From Aureimonas sp. AU20 (GTDB lineage: Bacteria > Pseudomonadota > Alphaproteobacteria > Rhizobiales > Rhizobiaceae): a DNA stretch of 64,000 bases. Below the pieces are notes generated by a model. The model had not been told where the DNA came from. It searched no databases and was given only the letters and a program-made list of their open reading frames with translations. Each line of letters begins with the position of its first letter. Position 1 is the first letter of the stretch. The position numbers and the translations under genes are program-made. Of this stretch, positions 56,187-64,000 are shown piece by piece. Location: the NCBI RefSeq assembly GCF_001442755.1, contig NZ_CP006367.1, positions 1,364,001-1,428,000 of the forward strand. The letters are read 5' to 3'.

Positions 56187-57062
56187 TCAGAGCACAACCA
56201 CGCGCGTGCCGACCGGCACGCGCTCGTAGAGATCGCTCACGTCCTCGTTGCGCATGCGGATGCAGCCCGACGACACGGCCTGGCCGATGGTCCAGGGCTG
56301 GTTGGTGCCGTGGATGCGGTAGAACGAGGAACCGAGATAGAGCGCGCGGGCGCCCAGCGGGTTTTCGATGCCGCCTTCCATGCGCGCGGGCAGGATGCGG
56401 CCCTTGGCGCGCTCGCGCGCGACCATCTCGGAGGGCGGGGTCCAGTCCGGCCACTCCGCCTTGCGGCTGACGCGGTGCGAGCCGGCCCATTCGAAGCCCG
56501 GCTTGCCGACGCCCACGCCGTAGCGCGTCGCCCGGCCGCCGGCCTCGACAAGGTAGAGAAAGCGCGCCTGCGTATCGATGACGATCGTGCCCGGCTCGTA
56601 GCCGGAATAGGCGACTTCCTGCGGCAGGAAGGCGGGGTCGAGCCCGCGCGGCTGCGTCTGGCGCGGCGCGGCGGCCATGCGCCGGGCAGGCGCGCTCGCG
56701 CTGGCGAACAGGGGCTGGCGCTCGCGGCGGCGCTCGGCTCGCGGGCGCGGCGGGGGGCTGGGCTCGGCACCGAGCACGATGGGCTGCGCGTTCTGGTAGG
56801 AGCCGAGCGGCTCCACCGGGCCGCCGTCGCGGCGCACCACGCCGACGGGAATGTTGCCGTCGAAGATCACCGTGCCGGCGGGATAGCCGCGCGTCAGCTT
56901 GGGGTTCTGGTAGCCCGGCACGACGCCGCTGCCGGGGCTGAGCTGGAGAACGCGCTGGGCGGCATCCTCCCGGTCGAGCGAAAGCGGGCGGCGGTCGCGC
57001 GCATCGGCGGCGGAGCCGGCGGCAAGAACGAGCGAAAGCGCCAGAAGGCGGCGGGCGAACAT
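56187..57062 (-). CDS. L,D-transpeptidase (YkuD domain), second of two neighbours
   Basis: A 291-residue periplasmic paralogue of the downstream enzyme. Signal MFARRLLALSLVLAAGSAADA, then a basic, Pro/Arg-rich linker (PPPRPRAERRRERQP) that the first copy lacks, then the YkuD domain with TRYGVGVGKPGFEWAG, HGTNQPWTIG and SSGCIRMRNEDV. Catalytic Cys and His are present. The protein ends soon after VPVGTRVVVL, shorter at the C-terminus than its partner. The two share the same catalytic core wording, which points to a duplication. Confidence 0.93.
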   Translation of the reverse strand: MFARRLLALSLVLAAGSAADARDRRPLSLDREDAAQRVLQLSPGSGVVPGYQNPKLTRGYPAGTVIFDGNIPVGVVRRDGGPVEPLGSYQNAQPIVLGAEPSPPPRPRAERRRERQPLFASASAPARRMAAAPRQTQPRGLDPAFLPQEVAYSGYEPGTIVIDTQARFLYLVEAGGRATRYGVGVGKPGFEWAGSHRVSRKAEWPDWTPPSEMVARERAKGRILPARMEGGIENPLGARALYLGSSFYRIHGTNQPWTIGQAVSSGCIRMRNEDVSDLYERVPVGTRVVVL

Positions 57063-57220
57063 CGGCGGACACCTCGGAAACGTCGCGGGGCTCGAAAAGG
57101 GCGAGCCGCTTTGGGATGAGAATGCCGCCCCAAATCCGAGCGATTGGTGAATCCGCGCGCCCTGACCCTCCGGTTCCGCCTCCCCTGTCCCAACGTGGTG
57201 AACGCGCCGCTAACGCTGCG

Positions 57221-57979
57221 TCACAGTCCCAGGCGTCGCCTGTTGTCGCGCAGCACCGCCGGGAGCAGCGGCTCGGCGTCGGCAAGGCTCATGCCGGGGC
57301 GAAGACGGCTGTCGTAGAGCATGTTGACGAGGAGGCGGTCGTAGGGCGTGAAGCTCGTCAGCTTCGAGGTGTCGTTGAAGACGCTTTGCGGCGCGTCGGT
57401 GTTGTCGTTGAGCGGCCCCAGCCCTTGCAGCACCTCCTCGATCAGGCAGCGGCGAAACAGGAGATCGCCCTCGTCCGAGACGATGATGGCGTCCGAACGC
57501 GTGATGCCGGCGCGCCCGTAGCTGGAGCGCACGATGCAGTTGCCCGGCGTGCGGCCGAAGGGGCGGTGATAGACCGCGCGTCCGGTGCGCTGGTAGTCGT
57601 CGCGGTCCACGACATGGACCACGAAATTGGCCGGCTCGCCCCGGCCCGCCATGGCGATGTCGAGCCCTTTCACCTGCCGGGCGAGCTGGCGCACGAAGGT
57701 CGCCACCGCTGGCTTGCGATCGATCTCGGCGGGATTTTCGACTCGCACGCGAACCGGCGCCGCGAATTTCTTGAGATAGCTGGAATCGCTGAGAGGCCCC
57801 GTGATCTCGGCGCCGAACACCACCGCCTCGAAGCCGCGAATCATCGCCTCGTCGCCCGGCAGTCGCTGGGCGCGGGCCGGCTGCGCGCCCAGGAGCAGCG
57901 CCAGACCGAAGGCCAGCAGGAGGGCGGTTCGGCAGGTGAGGGCAGCCAAGAGGCGAAACGGAAGCGGGCGGACGGACAT
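57221..57979 (-). CDS. DUF2927 family protein, secreted
   Basis: A 252-residue protein with a signal sequence (LLLAFGLALLLGAQPARA) and the DUF2927 core (IVRSSYGRAGITRSDAIIV and FRRCLIEEVLQGLGPLNDN). Function is unknown; the cysteines C-I-V and R-C-L-I-E-E and an E-E pair suggest a zincin-like or structural role, but I would not assert it. The ATG at 57977-57979 was chosen. It lies downstream of a 126-base gap with no other feature and upstream of the transpeptidases on the same strand. Confidence 0.8.
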   Translation of the reverse strand: MSVRPLPFRLLAALTCRTALLLAFGLALLLGAQPARAQRLPGDEAMIRGFEAVVFGAEITGPLSDSSYLKKFAAPVRVRVENPAEIDRKPAVATFVRQLARQVKGLDIAMAGRGEPANFVVHVVDRDDYQRTGRAVYHRPFGRTPGNCIVRSSYGRAGITRSDAIIVSDEGDLLFRRCLIEEVLQGLGPLNDNTDAPQSVFNDTSKLTSFTPYDRLLVNMLYDSRLRPGMSLADAEPLLPAVLRDNRRRLGL

Positions 57980-58105
57980 GGGCAGACTCGTTCGGCGTGT
58001 TCGCTCCGTTTGTGCGGCGCGGGGCGCGCGGAGGCAAGTCGCCATCGAGGTGAAGCTTGGGGGAGGGCGCTTGCGCCCCGCGCCGGCCACGCGGCACAAG
58101 GGGGC

Positions 58106-58762
58106 ATGAGCGAAACCAGCGACCTTCCTTCCGAATCGGGTCTGCGCCTCGGGGCGGACGGCGAGACCCGCTGCGCTTGGGCGGGCGCGGGCGAGGACTA
58201 TATCCGCTACCACGACGGCGAATGGGGCCGCCCCACCGCCGACGACACCAAGCTCTTCGAGAAGTTGTGCCTGGAGGGGTTCCAGGCCGGGCTCTCCTGG
58301 ATCACGATCCTGCGCAAGCGGGAGCGCTTTCGCGAGCGGTTCGAGGGGTTCGAGATCGAGCGCGTCGCCGGCTTCGACGAGGCGCGGATCGAGGCGATCC
58401 TCGCCGACCCCGGCGTGGTGCGCCACCGCGCCAAGATCGCCTCCACGATCAACAATGCCCGGCGGGCGCTGGCGCTGCGCGAGAAGACGGGCAGCAGTCT
58501 CGCCAGCTTCCTCTGGCGCTTCGAGCCGCCGCCCGAGGAGCGCCCGGAGCCGATGACGCTCGCCTGGGCGCGGGCCAACCCTGAAACGCCGGCCTCGCGG
58601 CGGCTCTCCAAGGCGCTGCGGGCGGAAGGCTTCTCCTTCGTCGGCGCGACCACGGCCTATGCTTTCATGCAGTCCATGGGCTTCGTGAACGACCATATGG
58701 AAGGGTGTTGCGCGCGCGGGGCGTGCGAGGCGGCGCGGCGAAACTTCATTCGGCCGCGCTGA
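58106..58762 (+). CDS. tag: DNA-3-methyladenine glycosylase I
   Basis: Removes 3-methyladenine from alkylated DNA in base-excision repair. It has 218 residues. Motifs CAWAGAGEDYIRYHDGEWG, LEGFQAGLSWITILRKRE and GFVNDHMEGCCARG fit the Tag family, including its zinc-binding cysteines and histidines. The ATG at 58106 follows AAGGGGG. The gene lies 84 bases upstream of hisS on the same strand. Confidence 0.94.
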   Translation: MSETSDLPSESGLRLGADGETRCAWAGAGEDYIRYHDGEWGRPTADDTKLFEKLCLEGFQAGLSWITILRKRERFRERFEGFEIERVAGFDEARIEAILADPGVVRHRAKIASTINNARRALALREKTGSSLASFLWRFEPPPEERPEPMTLAWARANPETPASRRLSKALRAEGFSFVGATTAYAFMQSMGFVNDHMEGCCARGACEAARRNFIRPR

Positions 58763-58846
58763 AACGGGCTCCAGCCTTGCCGCTCCCGCGCCCGATGGGC
58801 TAGGACGCCTGGTAACTCGTTTCTTATCCAGCGTTCAGGCAGTTCC

Positions 58847-60370
58847 ATGGCCCCCAAGAAGCCCTCCCGCGTGAAGGCGCGCCAGCCGCGCGGCTTCGTG
58901 GATCGCACGTCCGCCGATCTCCTGGCGCAGGAGCGCATGCTCGCTACGATCCGCCGCGTCTACGAGACCTATGGTTTCGAGCCGGTGGAGACGCCGTTCT
59001 TCGAATACACCGACGCGCTCGGCAAGTTCCTGCCCGACTCGGATCGGCCCAACGAGGGCGTCTTCTCCTTGCAGGACGACGACGAGGAATGGCTGTCGCT
59101 GCGCTACGACCTGACGGCGCCGCTCGCCCGCCATGTCGCCGAGAATTTCGAGGATCTGCCCAAGCCCTATCGCTCCTACCGGGCGGGCTACGTCTTCCGC
59201 AACGAGAAGCCCGGCCCCGGCCGCTTCCGCCAGTTCATGCAGTTCGACGCCGACATCGTGGGCGCGCCCAACGTCTCGGCCGATGCCGAGATGGCCATGA
59301 TGATGGCCGACACGATGGAGGCGCTCGGCATCGAGCGCGGCCAGTATGTGATCCGGGTGAACAACCGCAAGGTGTTGGACGGCATTCTCGACGCGATCGG
59401 CCTGGAAGGCGACGCGCCTCGCCGGCTGACCGTGCTGCGCGCGCTCGACAAGTTCGACAAGTTCGGCGCGCCCGGCGTGCGCCTCCTGCTTGGCCCCGGC
59501 CGCTTGGACGAGAGCGGCGGCAAGGGCGACTTCACCAAGGGCGCCGAGCTGCCCGAGGAGGCGATCGAGCGTGTCCTGCGCATCTTCGCGCTGTCGGACG
59601 CGACCGGCGAGGCGCGCCTCGAAGCGGTGCGCGAGGCCTTCGGCGGCCAGCCGACCGTGGACGAAGGTCTGGCCGAGCTCGCGCAGATCCGCGATTTCGC
59701 GGTCGGCGCCGGCTATGACGATCAGCGCGTCCTAATCGACCCGTCCGTCGTGCGCGGCCTCGAATATTACACCGGTCCAGTCTTCGAAGCCGAACTCCTG
59801 TTCGACGTCGTCAACGAGAAGGGCCAGAAGGTGCAGTTCGGCTCGGTCGGCGGCGGCGGGCGCTATGACGGGCTGGTGTCGCGCTTCATGTCGACGCCGG
59901 TTCCCGCCACGGGCTTCTCGATCGGCGTCTCGCGCCTCCAGACCGCGCTCAAGAATCTCGGCCGTCTTGGCAATGCCGCGCTGCCCGGCCCGGTCGTCGT
60001 CACCGTGATGGACCGGGACCGCATGGCCGACTACCAGCGGATGGCGACGCTTCTGCGCCGCGAACTGAACGGCGAGGGCCAGCCGCGCGTGCCGGTCGAG
60101 GTGTTCCAGGGCAATCCCAAGCAGTTCGGCAAGCAGCTTCAATATGCCGACCGGCGCGGCGCGCCCGTCGTCGTCATCCAGGGCGGCGACGAGAAGGCGG
60201 CCGGCAAGGTGCAGGTGAAGGACCTCGTGGAAGGCAAGCGCGTTGCCGCCGGGATCGAGGACAATGCCGAATGGCGCGAAGCGCGCGCGGGGCAGGAACT
60301 GGTGGACGAGAGCGATCTAGTCGAGGCCGTCCGGCGCATTCTGGCGCGTCAGGCGTCCGAGACGCTGTGA
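58847..60370 (+). CDS. hisS: Histidyl-tRNA synthetase (long alphaproteobacterial type)
   Basis: Charges tRNA-His with histidine. The 507-residue length exceeds the ~425 residues usual in gammaproteobacteria. It carries class II motifs: motif 2 in [20 protein letters not shown] and the HisRS-specific [12 protein letters not shown] and [10 protein letters not shown] near motif 3. It matches the divergent HisRS that in this clade recognises a tRNA-His with A73 and no G-1, present in this window at 38585. Start [19 protein letters not shown]. First gene of hisS-hisZ-hisG, with 27 bases to hisZ. Confidence 0.95.
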   Translation: MAPKKPSRVKARQPRGFVDRTSADLLAQERMLATIRRVYETYGFEPVETPFFEYTDALGKFLPDSDRPNEGVFSLQDDDEEWLSLRYDLTAPLARHVAENFEDLPKPYRSYRAGYVFRNEKPGPGRFRQFMQFDADIVGAPNVSADAEMAMMMADTMEALGIERGQYVIRVNNRKVLDGILDAIGLEGDAPRRLTVLRALDKFDKFGAPGVRLLLGPGRLDESGGKGDFTKGAELPEEAIERVLRIFALSDATGEARLEAVREAFGGQPTVDEGLAELAQIRDFAVGAGYDDQRVLIDPSVVRGLEYYTGPVFEAELLFDVVNEKGQKVQFGSVGGGGRYDGLVSRFMSTPVPATGFSIGVSRLQTALKNLGRLGNAALPGPVVVTVMDRDRMADYQRMATLLRRELNGEGQPRVPVEVFQGNPKQFGKQLQYADRRGAPVVVIQGGDEKAAGKVQVKDLVEGKRVAAGIEDNAEWREARAGQELVDESDLVEAVRRILARQASETL

Positions 60371-60397
60371 GGGCCGGTTCATGAGCGGGGGGCAGGC

Positions 60398-61552
60398 ATG
60401 AGCCGGCTGTTTCCGGCGTCCGAGAGCGGCACGCCCTTCGACGGCGCGCTGGCGCGATTTTTCGTCTCGGTCGGCGCGTCGCTGGTGTCGACGCCGCTCC
60501 TGCAACGCGCCGAGCCCTATCTCGACACGGCCGGCGAGGATCTGCGCCGGCGCATCTTCCTGACGCGCGGCGAGGGCGGCGAGACGCTGTGCCTGCGCCC
60601 CGACTTCACCATTCCGGTCTGCCTTGCCCATATAGCAGGCGAGGCCGGCCTGCCGCGCCGCTACGCCTATAACGGCCCCGTGTTCCGCCAGCGCCGGGGC
60701 GAGCCGGCGGAGTTCCGGCAGGCGGGCATCGAGAATCTGGGCGATGGCGACCGGGCCGAGGCGGATGCTGCGACGCTGGCCGAAGCGCTGACGGCGCTCG
60801 CCGCCTGCGGCCTCAACGACCCCGGAACGCTCGACATCACGATCGGCGACCAGGGCCTGTTCGAGGCCGTGTTGAAGGCGCTGGACCTGCCCGCCGGATG
60901 GCAGCGCCGCCTGATCCGCACCTTCGGTCAGAACGATCTTCTCGCCCGCGCGCTGGAAACGCTGGCGAGCGACCGCTCCGGCGATGTCGCGGGCATCGAC
61001 GCAGACGCGCTGACGCTGGCGCGGGACGGGCGCCTGCCCGAACTGGAGGCGCTGGTGGCCGAGCGCATGGGCGCGGCGGGCCTGCCGCCGAATCGCAGCC
61101 GCAGCGCCGCCGAGATCGCCGCGCGCCTTGCCGAGAAGGTGCGCCTGTCCGACACGCGCCTGCGCGGCGCGGCGCTGGAGCGGCTGCGCGCCTTCCTATC
61201 GCTGGACTGTCCGGTGTCGGAGGCCTGCGAGCGGCTTCGCGCCCTGTCGAGCGAGCACGGGCTGGATCTCGCCGGAGCGCTCGCCTTCTTCGAGGCGCGG
61301 GCCGAGGCGCTGTCGCGCGCCGGTGTCGATCTTTCGACGCTGCGCTACCGCGCCGCCTTCGGCCGCACGCTCGACTATTACACCGGCTTCGTTTTCGAGA
61401 TCGCCCGGCCGGGCTTTGCCGGGCCGCTCACCGGCGGCGGGCGCTACGACCGGCTCGTTTCCTATCTCGGTGCGCGCGAGCCGATCCCCGCCGTGGGCTT
61501 CGCGCTTTATCTCGACCGTCTCTCGCTGACGCAGGAAGGCGCGCGCCCATGA
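60398..61552 (+). CDS. hisZ: ATP phosphoribosyltransferase regulatory subunit HisZ
   Basis: A 384-residue HisRS paralogue without charging activity, needed by short-form HisG. It keeps the class II fold ([45 protein letters not shown]). Its stop overlaps the hisG start by four bases, so the two subunits are made in a coupled way. Confidence 0.93.
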   Translation: MSRLFPASESGTPFDGALARFFVSVGASLVSTPLLQRAEPYLDTAGEDLRRRIFLTRGEGGETLCLRPDFTIPVCLAHIAGEAGLPRRYAYNGPVFRQRRGEPAEFRQAGIENLGDGDRAEADAATLAEALTALAACGLNDPGTLDITIGDQGLFEAVLKALDLPAGWQRRLIRTFGQNDLLARALETLASDRSGDVAGIDADALTLARDGRLPELEALVAERMGAAGLPPNRSRSAAEIAARLAEKVRLSDTRLRGAALERLRAFLSLDCPVSEACERLRALSSEHGLDLAGALAFFEARAEALSRAGVDLSTLRYRAAFGRTLDYYTGFVFEIARPGFAGPLTGGGRYDRLVSYLGAREPIPAVGFALYLDRLSLTQEGARP

Positions 61553-62241
61553 CGCTGACCCTCGCCATTCCGTCCAAGGGCCGGCTCAAGGACCAGTGCG
61601 TGGCCTCTCTCGCCAAAGCCTGCATTCTCGTCCACGCCAGCGAGGACGCGCGCTCCTATCGCACCCGCGTCGAGGGCGCCGAGGGGCTGGAGGTTCTGCT
61701 TCTTTCGGCCTCCGAGATCGCGCGCGAGCTGCGCGACGGGGCGATCGACCTCGGCGTGACGGGCGAGGACCTGCTGCGTGAGACCATGACCGATTTCGAC
61801 GAGCGCGGCCGCATCGTCTCACGACTCGGCTTCGGCCATGCCGACGTGGTGGTGGCCGTGCCCGACAGCTGGCTCGACGTCGAGACGATGGAGGATCTGG
61901 GCGACGTCGCCGCCGGCTATCGCGCCGCGCATGGGCGGCGCCTTCGCATCGCCACCAAATATTGGCGCCTGACGCAGGGCTTCTTCACCAAGAGCCACGG
62001 CATCCAAAGCTATCGCATCGTGGAAAGCCTCGGTGCCACCGAAGGCGCGCCGGCCGCCGGCTCCGCCGACATCATCGTGGACATCACGTCCACCGGCTCG
62101 ACATTGACGGCCAACCATCTGCGCATCCTGAAGGACGGCACGATCCTTCGCTCGGAAGCCTGTCTCGCTCTGGCGGCCAAGCCGCGCAGCGCGGACGATG
62201 ATGCGCGGCTCGCGGCGCTCCTGCCGCGCTTCGAAGGCTGA
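61549..62241 (+). CDS. hisG: ATP phosphoribosyltransferase, short form HisG
   Basis: First step of histidine synthesis, condensing ATP and PRPP. It has 230 residues, the short HisG that lacks the C-terminal regulatory domain and depends on HisZ. Motifs [21 protein letters not shown] and [20 protein letters not shown] are intact. The ATG at 61549 overlaps the hisZ stop. Feedback inhibition by histidine is expected through HisZ. Confidence 0.96.
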   Translation: MTLTLAIPSKGRLKDQCVASLAKACILVHASEDARSYRTRVEGAEGLEVLLLSASEIARELRDGAIDLGVTGEDLLRETMTDFDERGRIVSRLGFGHADVVVAVPDSWLDVETMEDLGDVAAGYRAAHGRRLRIATKYWRLTQGFFTKSHGIQSYRIVESLGATEGAPAAGSADIIVDITSTGSTLTANHLRILKDGTILRSEACLALAAKPRSADDDARLAALLPRFEG

Positions 62242-62250
62242 AAACGCGAA

Positions 62251-62272
62251 ACGGCCGCCCGAAGGCGGCCGT
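62251..62272. terminator. Bidirectional hairpin between hisG and doxX
   Basis: Perfect 9-bp stem ACGGCCGCC / GGCGGCCGT with a CGAA tetraloop, placed between convergent hisG and doxX. Confidence 0.75.
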
Positions 62273-62296
62273 CCCGATCTCCATCAGCGCGCGGGA

Positions 62297-62686
62297 TCAG
62301 ACGCGGCGCGAGCGCGCGTCGATCGAATAGGCACCGGCGCCAGCGGTCGCGAGCGCCAGGAAGCCGCCGCACAGGCCGAGATTCTTCATCAGCTGGGTCG
62401 ACTGGTCTGGGCCGAGATGGGCGACGAGCGCGGTCGCCACGCAGAACACGGCGAGAACCGAAGCGACGATCCGAACCTGGAAGCCGACGAGGATGGCGAG
62501 GCCGCCGAAGAACTCCAGCGCGCCGACGAGATAGGCCAGCGCCACACCGCCGGGCAGGCCGAGATTGCCGAGATAGCCGGCAAAGCCAGCCGCGCCGGCC
62601 AGCTTGCCGAAGCCGGACACGATGAAGAGAATCGACAGGAGAATGCGGGCGAGAAGAAGCAGACCGGAGTTCATGAGAGCGTCCAT
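62297..62686 (-). CDS. DoxX family membrane protein
   Basis: A 129-residue protein with four membrane helices, matching DoxX: LLLLARILLSILFIVSGFGK and FGGLAILVGFQVRIVASVLAV. These proteins are linked to quinone or sulfur metabolism and stress but this one cannot be assigned. The ATG at 62684-62686 was used; an internal Met four residues later is an alternative and the frame is open upstream to 62809. Confidence 0.83.
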   Translation of the reverse strand: MDALMNSGLLLLARILLSILFIVSGFGKLAGAAGFAGYLGNLGLPGGVALAYLVGALEFFGGLAILVGFQVRIVASVLAVFCVATALVAHLGPDQSTQLMKNLGLCGGFLALATAGAGAYSIDARSRRV

Positions 62687-62768
62687 CGACACGGAGTTGT
62701 GATGGCGCAGAGTGACTGAGGGCCGCCGCCGAAGATAGCGATTCTTTGCAAGACTGATCGTCAAAGAA

Positions 62769-62798
62769 AAACGCCCCAATCCGAAGATTGGGGCGTTT
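62769..62798 (-). terminator. Intrinsic terminator after fumC
   Basis: Perfect 13-bp stem AAACGCCCCAATC / GATTGGGGCGTTT with a 4-base loop; on the minus strand it ends in TTTTTCTTT. It lies just after the fumC stop. Confidence 0.92.
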
Positions 62799-62824
62799 CC
62801 AAAGTCCAATGACTTGGCGTTCGA

Positions 62825-64000
62825 TCAGCCCGGGCGGGTCATCGCCGCCGGATCGACGATCCGGTCGTAATCTTCGCCCGAGACCAGACCGGAGGCGAGG
62901 GCCTCCTCGCGCAGGGTCGTGCCCTTCTTGTGCGCGGTCTTGGCGATGTTGGCGGCGTTGTCGTAGCCGATCGTGGGCGCCAGCGCCGTCACCAGCATGA
63001 GCGACTGCTGCATGAGGTCCTTGATCCGGTCCTCGTTGGCCTTGATCCCGTCCACGCAATGCTCGCGGAACGAGTCCATGCCGTCCGCCAGCAGGCGGAT
63101 CGTGGAGATCACCGCGTTGGCAATCACCGGCTTGAAGACGTTCAGCTCGAAATGGCCCTGAGAGGCCGCGACCGTCACGGTCGTCTCGTGGCCGAACACC
63201 TCGGCCGCCACCATGGTCAGCGCTTCGCACTGGGTCGGGTTGACCTTGCCCGGCATGATCGAGGAGCCCGGCTCGTTCTCGGGCAGCGAGAGTTCGCCCA
63301 GGCCGGAGCGCGGGCCGGAGCCGAGGAAGCGGATGTCGTTGGCGATCTTGAAGAGATCGGTAGCGAGCGCGTTGAGCGAGCCGTGGAAGAAGGCCAGCGC
63401 ACCGTGCGAGGCCAGCGCCTCGAACTTGTTCTCGGCGGTGCGGAAGGGCAGGCCGGTGAGCGAGGCGATCTCGTCGGCGATCTTCACGTCGAAGCCGACC
63501 GGGGCGTTGAGGCCGGTGCCGACCGCCGTGCCGCCCTGGGCCAGCGCGAAGACGTCGTAGAGCGCCTTCTCGATGCGGATCTTGCCGAGCTGGAGCGCTG
63601 CGGCGTAGCCGGAGAACTCCTGGCCGAGCGTGATCGGCGTCGCATCCTGCGTGTGGGTGCGGCCGATCTTGATGATGTGGTCGAATTCATTCGCCTTGGC
63701 GTCGAGCGAAGCGTGCAGCGCGTCGATCGCCGGCAGGATGCGCTTGGTGGTCTCGATCGCCACGGCGACGTGGATCGCGGTCGGGAACACGTCGTTGGAC
63801 GATTGGCCCATATTGACGTGGTCGTTCGGGTGGATCGGCTTCTTGGAGCCCATCTCGCCGCCCAGCATCTCGATGCCGCGGTTGGAGATGACCTCGTTGA
63901 CGTTCATGTTGGTCTGCGTGCCCGAGCCGGTCTGGTAGACCACGAGCGGGAAATGATCGTCGAGCTTGCCGGAGATCACCTCGTCGGCCGCCGTCTCGAT
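62825..64000 (-). CDS. fumC: Fumarate hydratase class II (5' part cut by window edge)
   Basis: Interconverts fumarate and malate in the TCA cycle. 392 codons including the stop are visible; the N-terminus lies beyond the right edge. Diagnostic class II segments include [50 protein letters not shown] and the signature [11 protein letters not shown]. It ends with [16 protein letters not shown]. The gene shows no frameshift. Confidence 0.96.
   Translation of the reverse strand: METAADEVISGKLDDHFPLVVYQTGSGTQTNMNVNEVISNRGIEMLGGEMGSKKPIHPNDHVNMGQSSNDVFPTAIHVAVAIETTKRILPAIDALHASLDAKANEFDHIIKIGRTHTQDATPITLGQEFSGYAAALQLGKIRIEKALYDVFALAQGGTAVGTGLNAPVGFDVKIADEIASLTGLPFRTAENKFEALASHGALAFFHGSLNALATDLFKIANDIRFLGSGPRSGLGELSLPENEPGSSIMPGKVNPTQCEALTMVAAEVFGHETTVTVAASQGHFELNVFKPVIANAVISTIRLLADGMDSFREHCVDGIKANEDRIKDLMQQSLMLVTALAPTIGYDNAANIAKTAHKKGTTLREEALASGLVSGEDYDRIVDPAAMTRPG

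Overview
This is a GC-rich, fully colinear chromosomal window from an alphaproteobacterium, most likely a Hyphomicrobiales (Rhizobiales) member. An Aurantimonadaceae-like organism is my guess, not something the window proves. The clade signals are a tRNA-His with A73 and no G at position -1, a long HisS followed by HisZ and a short-form HisG, a zwf-pgl-edd operon, DUF1127 and DUF2948 proteins, an LsrB/VtlR-type LysR regulator and a PdhS/PleC/DivJ-type kinase. I see no rRNA, CRISPR array, prophage or intact insertion sequence. Both window edges cut genes: hisD on the left and fumC on the right.

Layout. 1-1153: hisD (partial) and a DUF2948 gene. 1245-8006: a cell-surface polysaccharide locus with a GT2 glycosyltransferase, a DUF6492 protein, a Wzx-type flippase, a Tat-exported GH10 glycosidase and a Wzz/GumC-type chain-length protein. 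A WbpM/FlaA1-type sugar dehydratase/epimerase (12616-14640) may belong to the same pathway. Between them lies a ThuEFGK-like disaccharide ABC importer (8190-12585). 14923-19022: Entner-Doudoroff operon zwf-pgl-edd on the minus strand. 19146-22384: a two-gene light-sensing operon, heme oxygenase (makes biliverdin) and bacteriophytochrome HWE kinase with a fused receiver domain. 22522-31210: polyamine block with puuA-puuB (gamma-glutamylputrescine route) and the putrescine importer potFGHI, with a lipid hydroxylase and an acetyltransferase in between.

31294-45578: envelope and regulatory genes. These are an AsmA protein with a secreted hypothetical protein, a 993-residue PAS histidine kinase with a candidate CtrA box upstream, a phasin, tRNA-His, a CPA1 antiporter, lysR-xseA, a divergent DUF1127 gene, a 161-bp MITE-like element with TTA target duplication, and a CNNM/CBS protein. 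45735-57979: gshA, rsmE, an SDR dehydrogenase, glcDEF (glycolate oxidation), a P-loop kinase-like gene, two neighbouring L,D-transpeptidase paralogues and a DUF2927 gene. 58106-62241: tag, then hisS-hisZ-hisG. 62297-64000: DoxX and fumC (partial).

Ordinary metabolism dominates. The parts most worth a second look are the GH10-containing polysaccharide locus, the phytochrome operon, the MITE-like element that duplicated a stop codon, the VtlR/DUF1127 pair, the kinase with its candidate CtrA site, and the strong hairpins just downstream of both transport-protein genes.
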